Source: CAWCKS01 sp963796195
Lineage (GTDB): Bacteria; Pseudomonadota; Alphaproteobacteria; Rhizobiales; Xanthobacteraceae
Direction: 5' to 3'
Assembly (NCBI GenBank): GCA_963796195.1
Contig: CAWCKS010000009.1
Span: 1 to 64,000 of the forward strand
Length of the DNA: 64,000 nt
The notes beneath the pieces are model-generated. The model saw only the letters and a list, made by a program, of their open reading frames with translations. It ran no database searches and was not told the origin of the DNA. A program made the position numbers and the translations under genes. How positions within the stretch are numbered: the first letter of the stretch is position 1; each line of letters begins with the position of its first letter. Shown piece by piece: positions 56,868 through 64,000 of the stretch.

Positions 56868-57099
56868 CTAGAGACCTTCCCGCTCTTGCGGGGGAGTGTC
56901 TTGTCGACCGTTTGGGAAGAGGTCGTCAGGCATGTTGGCAAGAATGTCGAATGCTCGCGCCAATCCCTTCCCCTTCTCACGCAGAGACGATCTCGTCGCC
57001 TCGGCGGAAGATTTCGACCTCTTTGCCGGAAACCCGGAATTGCTTTGGTAATCGTACCGCCTGGCTGTTGCCCGAGCGAAAAACCTTGGCCGTTGCCAC
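56868..57099 (-). pseudogene. vapB: VapB antitoxin, frameshifted
   Basis: From a GTG at 57,099 the frame reads MATAKVFRSGNSQAVRLPKQ and FRVSGKEVEIFRRGDEIV, a SpoVT/AbrB-type DNA-binding domain. One extra base near 56,989 then shifts it to LREKGKGLARAFDILANMPD and the C-terminal toxin-binding part ending QEREGL. The stop is directly followed by the vapC start. Confidence 0.75.
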
Positions 57100-57115
57100 C
57101 GGATAATCCTCGTTT

Positions 57116-57137
57116 GTATATACGGACGTGTATATAC
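57116..57137. promoter_or_regulatory. Probable VapB operator
   Basis: GTATATAC, itself palindromic, occurs twice, 14 bases apart, just before the vapB start. Such paired boxes are typical targets of AbrB-type antitoxins. Confidence 0.55.
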
Positions 57138-57244
57138 ACACTAAGGAGCGAAATCAACTATGGTCAGGGGGCAAGTCTTGACCCCGCCGCTCGGCTCGAT
57201 CATTAGTTGCGCCATGATCCGCCGTGACACCCGCTTCGTGTCGA

Positions 57245-57268
57245 AAAAAGCGCCCCGTTCGGGGCTCG
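57245..57268 (-). terminator. Minus-strand terminator
   Basis: Read on the minus strand, GAGCCCCGAACGGGGCGC forms a hairpin followed by TTTTTT. It would stop transcription coming from the direction of the DapA-type gene. Confidence 0.45.
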
Positions 57269-57311
57269 CGGATCGCTGCGTGCGTTAAACTCAAGGCGCA
57301 CCAAGGTTCGA

Positions 57312-57341
57312 AAACCCCGCCGGCTTCGACGGGGTTTTTTG
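57312..57341 (+). terminator. Plus-strand hairpin in the leader of the DapA-type gene
   Basis: ACCCCG pairs with CGGGGT around a loop, followed by TTTTTTG, 41 bases before the gene. It could attenuate the gene or end a short upstream transcript. Confidence 0.5.
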
Positions 57342-57381
57342 TTGGCTGTCCCGTCTCCGGCCATCTCAAGGAGACCAGGAC

Positions 57382-58302
57382 ATGCAAACAACTCACTCAA
57401 TTCCACAAGGCCTGTGGTTGCCGCTCATCACGCCATTCCGCGACGGCCGCTTCGACGAGACATCGGCACAGCGGCTCGCCGCGCACTATGCCGCTGCTGA
57501 TATCGACGGCTTCATCCTCGGTGCCACCACTGGCGAGGGGATGACGCTCGATGACGATGAAATCCAGCGTTACGTCGAGATATGCCGTCGCGAGATTGCG
57601 CAGGCCGCACGTCCGGTGAAACTCTTTCTCGGGGTGTCGGGTAGCGCCACGCGCAAGGTTCTTGCCGCGCTGGCGCACTCGGCGAGCTGGTCGATCGACG
57701 GCTACCTGATCACCTGTCCCTATTACACGCGGCCGTCGCAGCTTGGCCTGTTCAGGCATTTCACCGCGTTGGCAGAGGCGACCGGCAAGCCGATCATGCT
57801 CTACAACATTCCCTATCGCACCGGCGTCAATCTCGGCAACGAGACCATGCTGCGGCTTGCCGAGCATCCAAACATCGTTGGCGTGAAGGATTGCTCGGCC
57901 GATGCAGCGCAATCGTTCGATCTGCTGCGCGATCGGCCTGCCACCTTTTCGGTGCTAACCGGCGACGATGCGCTGTTCTATACCGCGCTGACGCAAGGCG
58001 CCGACGGCGGCATCCTGGCCGCAGCCCATGTCGTAACAGCAGAGTTTGCAACGGTGCGCCGTCAGCTGCTCAACGGCAGCCAGCGTGGCGCGCTCGCACG
58101 CTGGCGCAAGCTGGTCGAGGTTGCGCGGCTGCTGTTCGCCGAGCCGAGCCCGGCGCCGATCAAGCACTGGCTGTGGCGGATTGGATTGATCGACAGCTCG
58201 GAGGTGCGGTTACCGATGACCGAGGTGAGCGATGGCCTCGCCGCCCGCATTGACGCTGAGATCGCGGCCCGCCGCCCGCATGCGCAGGGCGGGGTAGTAT
58301 AG
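57382..58302 (+). CDS. DapA-family dihydrodipicolinate synthase-like aldolase
   Basis: An intact 306-residue TIM-barrel protein. GATTGEGMTLDDDE is the family entry motif, LYNIPYRTGVNL carries the catalytic Tyr and VGVKDCSADAA the Schiff-base Lys. Related enzymes make lysine precursors or cleave sialic or other keto acids, so the exact reaction is open; a true dapA usually is more conserved. An AAGGAGACC site precedes the ATG. Confidence 0.83.
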   Translation: MQTTHSIPQGLWLPLITPFRDGRFDETSAQRLAAHYAAADIDGFILGATTGEGMTLDDDEIQRYVEICRREIAQAARPVKLFLGVSGSATRKVLAALAHSASWSIDGYLITCPYYTRPSQLGLFRHFTALAEATGKPIMLYNIPYRTGVNLGNETMLRLAEHPNIVGVKDCSADAAQSFDLLRDRPATFSVLTGDDALFYTALTQGADGGILAAAHVVTAEFATVRRQLLNGSQRGALARWRKLVEVARLLFAEPSPAPIKHWLWRIGLIDSSEVRLPMTEVSDGLAARIDAEIAARRPHAQGGVV

Positions 58303-58315
58303 TGCGAAAAGTGGA

Positions 58316-58339
58316 ACGCGCGGCGTCAACGCCGCGCGC
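58316..58339. terminator. Hairpin between convergent genes
   Basis: GCGCGGCG pairs with CGCCGCGC around TCAA, with no long T run. It lies between the DapA-type gene and the peroxiredoxin gene, which converge. Confidence 0.45.
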
Positions 58340-58358
58340 TCGATCCGGTCTGGCTCGC

Positions 58359-58844
58359 TTAAAGCTGCTTGACCAGGGTGTCGCCGCCGGACACTTCGAC
58401 GCTGCCTGGCTTCTCCTCGACGTTGAGCTTCTTCACCACGCCATCGTCGATCAGCATCGAATAGCGGCGCGAGCGAACGCCCATGCCACCGGCGGAGAAG
58501 TCGGCGTCGAGGCCGATCGCCTTGGCGAAGTCGGCGCTGCCGTCGGCGAGAAACTCGACCTGGTCCTTCAGGTCGGTGGCGCGCTTCCAGGCCTGCATCA
58601 CGAAGGCATCGTTCACCGAGGTGACGGCGATGGTGTCGACGCCCTTCGCCTTCATGGCGTCGGCGTTGATGGTGATGCTCGGCATGTGCATCTTGTGGCA
58701 GGTTCCGGTGAAGGCGCCGGGCACCGCGAAGAGCGCGACTTTCTTGCCTTTGAACACCTCATCGGTGCTCTTCCATTGCGGACCGTCCCCGGTCATCACG
58801 CGGAACTTGAACTCCGGAATTTTATCGCCGACCTTGATCGTCAT
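58359..58844 (-). CDS. Peroxiredoxin, Prx5 type
   Basis: A 161-residue, single-domain peroxiredoxin from the ATG at 58,844 (MTIKVGDKIPEFKFRVMTGD). The peroxidatic Cys lies in VPGAFTGTCHKMHMPS, the usual PxxxTxxC of the family. It reduces organic peroxides and hydrogen peroxide with thiol donors. A longer start further upstream would add residues unlike the family. Confidence 0.87.
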   Translation of the reverse strand: MTIKVGDKIPEFKFRVMTGDGPQWKSTDEVFKGKKVALFAVPGAFTGTCHKMHMPSITINADAMKAKGVDTIAVTSVNDAFVMQAWKRATDLKDQVEFLADGSADFAKAIGLDADFSAGGMGVRSRRYSMLIDDGVVKKLNVEEKPGSVEVSGGDTLVKQL

Positions 58845-58867
58845 GTCGTTTCCCTCGGGGTGTGAGA

Positions 58868-58919
58868 GCATGACCCGGACAACACGTGAAACCGGCTCTC
58901 CAAAAAGGTTCATGCTCAA
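58868..58919. repeat. Dispersed palindromic repeat, divergent copy
   Basis: GCATGACCCGG at the left and TTCATGCTCAA at the right match the better preserved copy at 59,922. Confidence 0.45.
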
Positions 58920-58982
58920 GTAAAAACTTCAATGGCCTTTCTTTAAACCTGCGGCATCCACCCGACAACAGCCGGATACCGT

Positions 58983-59816
58983 TCAATTCAGGTTGACATT
59001 GTATTCATAGGCGCCGTCGCTGCCGACCAGGGTGAATTTCAGGGCCGCTCCTTTCGCCTGCGCGCCCGGCGGCAGGCCTTCGAGATCGAAGGCAAAGCGC
59101 GCAAGGCCTGCGGGCGCCTGATCTTCCGGCTTCGGTTCCGGCAACGACCAGCTCGGCGCAGGGCCCTCGACGAACAACTCGACATGCGCGGATTGCGGCG
59201 TCAGGACGTCGACGACAACTCTGTTGCCCTCGCGCGTGACCTCACGAATGCCTGATGGTCCGGCGCCGATCTCGGCCGGCTTCGGTACCGTGTTCAGCGC
59301 GTTGGCAAGCTCGAAATCCATCGCGCTCACCGCGTCGACAAAGCCGAGCTCGAGTGAAGCGTCGACCGGCAGGCACAGCCGCTCGCAGATCGCATAGTCG
59401 ATTGTCGCCCGCAGCGTCACCGGCTTGTCGGCGCTCTTCGGCACGATGCGCAGCGGCAATATCAAGTGTTTCTGGTAGCCGTAGGAGACGCCGCCGGCGC
59501 CATCGGAAAACTTCATCGGCGCCGGGAACAGCGGCGTCACCAACTCGACGTTTTCGGATTTTGCAAAGTCGATCCGCGGCGGCACGCCGGAATCGCCCGG
59601 TGTGCGCCAGTAGGTCTTCCAGCCGTCCTGCAACTCGAACTCGATGCCGCCAAGCAGCACCGCGCCGTTGCGCGAGCCCGCCAGCAGGCGCACCGCGGAG
59701 TGCGCGTCCTTCGACCAGGCCGATGCATCTTCGGCGCGGGCGGCTACCGATACGCAGTCCAGCCCGGCGATTGCAGCGACCGCCAGCAATGCGGGCAGCG
59801 GAATGAATGCATTCAT
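58983..59816 (-). CDS. DsbD N-terminal domain-like secreted protein
   Basis: An intact 277-residue protein. A signal peptide (LLAVAAIAGLDCVSVAARAE) precedes a domain with ELQDGWKTYWRTPGDSGVPP and DYAICERLCLPVDASLELGF, where the cysteine pair matches the DsbD alpha domain. It has no membrane or thioredoxin part. It could carry electrons for disulfide or cytochrome handling in the periplasm. The partner is not in the window. Confidence 0.75.
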   Translation of the reverse strand: MNAFIPLPALLAVAAIAGLDCVSVAARAEDASAWSKDAHSAVRLLAGSRNGAVLLGGIEFELQDGWKTYWRTPGDSGVPPRIDFAKSENVELVTPLFPAPMKFSDGAGGVSYGYQKHLILPLRIVPKSADKPVTLRATIDYAICERLCLPVDASLELGFVDAVSAMDFELANALNTVPKPAEIGAGPSGIREVTREGNRVVVDVLTPQSAHVELFVEGPAPSWSLPEPKPEDQAPAGLARFAFDLEGLPPGAQAKGAALKFTLVGSDGAYEYNVNLN

Positions 59817-59921
59817 GTGGCGTCTTTAGCGAGCTGGCGGGCGCTACACCATTGAATTGCCTGTGATCCGCCGCTTGGCGGTTGATTGACACCGTGGAGG
59901 CCCAATATCAGGATGACCAAG

Positions 59922-59972
59922 GCATGATCCGGAAAAGTGGATACCGGTTTTCCGAAAACGATCATGCTCAAT
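59922..59972. repeat. Dispersed palindromic repeat
   Basis: GCATGATCCGGAAAAGTGGA to GAAAACGATCATGCTCAA forms a long palindrome. The same type is abundant in Bradyrhizobium and relatives. Confidence 0.65.
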
Positions 59973-60027
59973 TAAAGCCTAGAACTCGAAGGATTCATCG
60001 ATCCTGTCGACTCAAGGTGACCGCCCG

Positions 60028-60666
60028 ATGGAAAATGCACGCGGCAAGCCAAAGCTCGGCGGCGGACGTCCGTCGGTCGATGCGGCGCAGCGCTATCTCT
60101 ACGGCAACCTGCTGATCGCGATGCCCGACATGATGAACGATGTCTTCCAGCGCAGCGTTATCTATGTGTGTGCCCATAATTCGGGCGGCGCCATGGGCAT
60201 CATCGTCAACCGCCCGGCGGGCAGCCTGAATTTTCCTGGCCTGCTGGCGCAGCTGAAGATCATCGACAAGGCTGAGCAGATCAGGCTGCCGGAAAGCGCG
60301 GGCACGATGAAGGTGCTGCGCGGCGGGCCGGTCGAGGAGCAGCGCGGTTTCGTGCTGCATTCCAGCGATTTCTTCATCAAGGATTCGACGCTCGCCATCG
60401 ACGACGGCATCTCGCTCACCGCAACCCTCGATATCCTGAAGGCCATCGCACACGGCGTCGGCCCGCGCCAGGCAATCTTCGCGCTCGGCTATGCCGGCTG
60501 GGGCGCCGGCCAGTTGGAGAGCGAGATCCAGCACAATGGCTGGCTGCATTGTCCTGCTGATCCCGATCTGATCTTCGACGACGATATCGACACCAAATAC
60601 CGCCGGGCGCTGCAGAAGATCGGCATCCATCCCGGCATGCTGTCGAACGAAGCCGGCCACGCGTAA
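60028..60666 (+). CDS. YqgE/AlgH family protein
   Basis: An intact 212-residue protein with the YqgE pattern: YLYGNLLIAMPDMMNDVFQR, SVIYVCAHNSGGAMGIIVNR, VLRGGPVEEQRGFVLHSSDF and ALGYAGWGAGQLESEIQHNG. The family has an unusual two-lobed fold; the function is unclear although AlgH was named as an alginate regulator. It is convergent with the large GGDEF/EAL gene. Confidence 0.87.
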   Translation: MENARGKPKLGGGRPSVDAAQRYLYGNLLIAMPDMMNDVFQRSVIYVCAHNSGGAMGIIVNRPAGSLNFPGLLAQLKIIDKAEQIRLPESAGTMKVLRGGPVEEQRGFVLHSSDFFIKDSTLAIDDGISLTATLDILKAIAHGVGPRQAIFALGYAGWGAGQLESEIQHNGWLHCPADPDLIFDDDIDTKYRRALQKIGIHPGMLSNEAGHA

Positions 60667-60680
60667 GGCGCGGCCCGGCT

Positions 60681-63621
60681 TTACTGCGCCGCCTCGAGCC
60701 GTTCTTCCGACAACAGCCGTCGCGCCGCCTCGGCGCTCATCGGCTCGCCAAAGGCGAAGCCCTGGGCGTATTCGCAACCCAGTTGATAGAGCTCGACCGC
60801 GTCTAAATCGCTCTCGGCGCCTTCGGCGACCACTTCCATGCCGAGGTCGTGCGCCAGCGCGACAATCGACTTCAGAAGCACGGGCCGCGTGCCGCGATTG
60901 GTGGTGCGCACGAACGACTGGTCGATCTTGATGGTGTCGAACGGGAAGCGCTGCAGGTAGGCGAGCGAGGAGTGGCCGGTGCCGAAGTCGTCGAGCGACA
61001 GCCCGGCACCAAGCTCCTTGATCCGGTGCAGCATTTGCGCGGCGTGCTCCGGATTTTCCATCACGAGCGATTCGGTCAGTTCAAGCTTCAGCGTGCCGCG
61101 CGCCACCGCCGCGTGCGACAGCACGGTGCGCAGGTCGTGGATCAGGTCGTGCCGCAACAGCTGGCGCGAGGAGATGTTGACGCTGGCGAACAGCGAGTTG
61201 CGCGAGCGCAAGGTCGACTGCCAGCGCGCCAGCTGCCGCGCCGTGCGGTCGAGCACGAAGGTGCCGAGATCGATGATCAGCCCGATCTCCTCGGCGATCG
61301 CGATGAACTCGGACGGCGACATGCGCCCGAGCTTGGGGTGATCCCAGCGCGCCAGCGCCTCGAAGCCGGCGATCGAGCGATCCTCGAGCCGTATGATCGG
61401 TTGGTAGAGGATGTTGATTTCCTCGCGCTCCAGCGCGCGGCGCAGTTCGGATTCGATCGTCAGCCGGTCGGTCTTCCGCGACCGCATGGCCGGCTTGTAG
61501 ACGTCGATGCGGTCACCGCCGATCCGCTTGGAGTGATACATCGCAAGCTCGGCGTCCTTGATGATCTCGTCGCTCACCGTTGCCTGCGGATCGGATAGCG
61601 CGAGCCCGATCGAGGCGGTGAGGAAGATCTCGCGATCGTTGAACGCGATCGGCGCGCGAATGGTCTTGCGGATGGTTTCGGCGAACGCGGTGATGCGCGC
61701 GGGATCGGTCTCTGACAACAGGATCAGACCGAACTGATCGCCTGACAGGCGCGCCAGCGTATCCTGCGGTTTGAGAATGCGCGTCAGCCGGCGTGCCAGT
61801 GTCAGCAGAATCGAATCGCCGACCGCGATGCCGACGGAATCATTGACCTGCTTGAAGCGGTCGAGGTCGACGACCATCACGGTCGGGCGCAGGTTCGGCG
61901 CGCTCTTCGAGAGCAGCGCGATGCCGCTGATGCGGTCGAGGAACAGCTTGCGGTTCGGTAGTCCCGTCAGGTTGTCGTGCACGCTGTCGTGCAGCATGCG
62001 TTCTTCGGCATTCTTGAACTCGGTGACGTCGGACAGCGTGCCGATCACGCGGGCGACCTCGCCATCGGAGCCGACCACCGGCCGCGCCTTCAGCGAGAAC
62101 CACATGAAGTGGCCGTCGGGCGTGCGCAGCCGGAAATCCTGCACCAGGCGCCCGCGGCGCTGATCGAGCACGCTGTCCAGGGCTGCGCGGAAGCGGTCCT
62201 GGTCGAGCGGATGCAGAACTTCGAGCCACTTCGCCGCCGGGCCTTCCAGCGTGCCGCGCCGCAAGCCGAGCAGGCTCTCGGTCTCGGCCGAGGTGAACAC
62301 CTTGTCGGCGGCGACGTCCCAGTCCCAGATCAAGTCGCCGGCGCCGGTCAAAGCCAGCGCGCGGCGCTCCACGTCGGTGACGATGCCCTGCGTGGTGCCG
62401 CCAGCGAACGCGTGCTGCATCACCGTGAACCCGATCAGCATCACGATCAGCACGAGGCCGCCGAGCAGCGCCGGGCCGACGATGTCGTTGGTGACGCTGC
62501 CCTCGACCGTCATGCCGGCCGCGACCACCCAGACGCAGAGCAGGAACCAGGTCGGGATCAGCAGCACCGCACGGTCAAAGCCGTGGGTCGAGAGATAGAG
62601 GATCAGCAGGAAGCCGAAGACCGCGATCAGCGCCAGCGACAGCCGGGCGATGCCCGAGGCCACGGCCGGGTCGAACAGCGCGAGCGCAACGAGCGAGCCA
62701 AGGAACACCAGCCAGCCGAGGGTGATATGCGAGTAGCGCACGTGCCAGCGATTGAGGTTGAGATAGGCGAACAGGAACACCAGCAGTGTCGCCGACAGGA
62801 TGGCCTCGCCGGACGCGCGCCACACTCGCTCGGCGCCGGCCGACATGTCGAACACCTTGCCCCAGAAGCCGAAGTCGACGCCGATATAGATCAGCACCGC
62901 CCACGCCAGTGCGGCAGCGGCCGGGAACATGATGCTGCCCTTGACCACGAACAGGATGGTCAGCACCAGCGCCAGCAATCCGGCAATGCCGATGACGATG
63001 CCCTGGTAGAGCGTGAACGAGTTGACCTTGTCCTTGTAGGAGTCGGGCTCCCACAGATAGAGCTGCGGCAGCTTGTCGGTCCGCATCTCCATCACGAAAG
63101 TGATGACGGAACCTGGATCGAGCGTGACGCGGAAGATATCGGCGGTGGCGCTGTCTTGCCGCTCGGGCCGGTCGCCGGTCGACGGCGTGATGGTCGCGAT
63201 GCGCGAGGTGCCAAGGTCGGGCCACAGCAGGCCCGATGACGACCAGGCGATAGTGCGGGGCGACGATCAAACGATCGAGCTGGTCGTCGGTGTTGTTGGC
63301 GAGCGCGAACACCACCCAGTTCTGGCCGCCTTCGCGGGCGCGGACCTCGATGCGGCGGACGATGCCGTCGGTTCCTGGCGCGGTCGAAACCTGGATGCGG
63401 TCGCCGTCGGAGCGTTGCTGTTCCAGAATACCCGTGAGGTCGATGGCCGGCGCGTCACCGCGGACGCTGACTGCGTCGAGCGCGCGCGCGTTGTCGGCGC
63501 CCGCGACTGTAAGGCCCGCGATCATCCCGAAATAGATCGCAAGCAGCACGAGGCACTTGAACAAGCGCAATCTGGACTCCGCGTTAACCGATCCCCGCGC
63601 GGGACCGTCGATCAATGCCAC
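60681..63621 (-). pseudogene. Membrane GGDEF/EAL protein, frameshifted near the N-terminus
   Basis: A protein of about 980 residues. A signal-like N-terminus, an extracytoplasmic part and seven or so membrane helices (about residues 190-410) precede a PAS domain (LTGAGDLIWDWDVAADKVFT), a GGDEF domain and an EAL domain. The GGDEF signature is degenerate (LSGDQF), while the EAL domain has GFEALARWDHP and LDDFGTGHSSLAYLQRFPFD. It is therefore probably a c-di-GMP phosphodiesterase. One extra base near 63,238 (between YRLVV and SGLLWPDLG) splits the N-terminus; the frame below 63,200 is intact. Confidence 0.82.
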
Positions 63622-63726
63622 GAAAACGAAGCCAAACCAAGGGCTTCCCGGCGGTCAGCGCTGCCTGAAACCGCCGCGATTACGTTGAGTTTGCGGTCTG
63701 TTCTTGAGGGGCGCGCGGCTTATGGT

Positions 63727-64000
63727 TCACGTCAGCAACACAATCTTGCCAATATGATGGCTGGATTCCATCCGCGCGTGTGCGTCTGATGCTTTCGCCA
63801 GCGGGAAGCTCGAGTCGATCAGCGGCTTGACCTTGCCGTCACGGAACAGAGGCGACACTTTCGCGTCCAGTTCGGCGGCGATCGCACCTTTCTCGGCGAC
63901 ACTGCGTGCGCGCAGCGTCGAGCCGGTGTGCACCAGCCGCTTCAGCATCAGACGCTGGAAGTTGACGGTCGCACTCGCGCTGCCGAGGAACGCAATCTGC
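63727..64000 (-). CDS. NAD(P)H-quinone oxidoreductase, C-terminal part
   Basis: The end of a zinc-less medium-chain reductase of the PIG3/quinone oxidoreductase type. It reads IAFLGSASATVNFQRLMLKR, LVHTGSTLRARS and ESSHHIGKIVLLT before the stop. The N-terminus lies beyond the right edge of the window. It reduces quinones or enones with NADPH. Confidence 0.75.
   Translation of the reverse strand, partial: QIAFLGSASATVNFQRLMLKRLVHTGSTLRARSVAEKGAIAAELDAKVSPLFRDGKVKPLIDSSFPLAKASDAHARMESSHHIGKIVLLT

Noticed and set aside
57250..57330. GGTTCGAA-like T-arm before the DapA-type gene
   Set aside because: The rest of a tRNA is missing; the stretch is better explained by two terminator hairpins.
61977..63239. 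Open frame of 420 codons on the plus strand
   Set aside because: Antisense to the GGDEF/EAL gene; its composition (many His, Gln, Arg, Glu) is that of a shadow frame.

Overview
The window looks like a piece of an alphaproteobacterial chromosome, most likely Bradyrhizobium or a close relative. This is inferred from high GC content, many families typical of that group (DUF2336, DUF1013/TrcR, short PilZ proteins, tiny one-helix membrane proteins, an ERF/HNH-type recombination protein) and familiar palindromic intergenic repeats. No tRNA, rRNA or CRISPR array was found.

Positions 1 to about 34,300 are accessory and mosaic. They hold remnants of small genes, broken and intact toxin-antitoxin pairs, an rml (dTDP-L-rhamnose) cluster, a GGDEF diguanylate cyclase, an ABC substrate-binding protein, a membrane metallophosphoesterase and a run of mobile DNA. 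The mobile DNA consists of two IS701-type elements on CTAG targets, two related IS5-type elements and a 5'-truncated group II intron with a well formed domain V. One IS5-type copy splits an ERF/HNH gene, and the intron lies against that gene's 3' end. Several short modules are duplicated: a ~370 bp cassette, a ~87 bp intergenic element, a small winged-helix gene in three versions, and a hairpin element that may be a small-RNA family.

Positions about 35,000 to 64,000 look like core chromosome with ordinary spacing: histidine phosphatase, Nudix hydrolase, caspase-like protein, outer-membrane barrel protein, Lrp and IclR regulators, TauD-type dioxygenase, ECF sigma factor with a YCII partner, TPR/LprI-like protein, propionyl-CoA synthetase, FAD monooxygenase, TrcR, ispH, thrB, rnhA, vapBC, a DapA-family enzyme, peroxiredoxin, a DsbD N-terminal-like protein, YqgE and a large GGDEF/EAL protein. 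The last gene, a quinone oxidoreductase, runs off the right end.

The most striking property is the number of single-base frameshifts. More than thirty genes or gene parts are recognisable on both sides of a +1 or -1 slip, densest before 34 kb but also in housekeeping genes such as thrB. This points to indel errors in the underlying sequence at least in part, perhaps on top of real decay in the mobile region. Genes broken this way are typed as pseudogenes, with the probable full extent given. Gene identities rest on recognising protein families by eye, without any database search.
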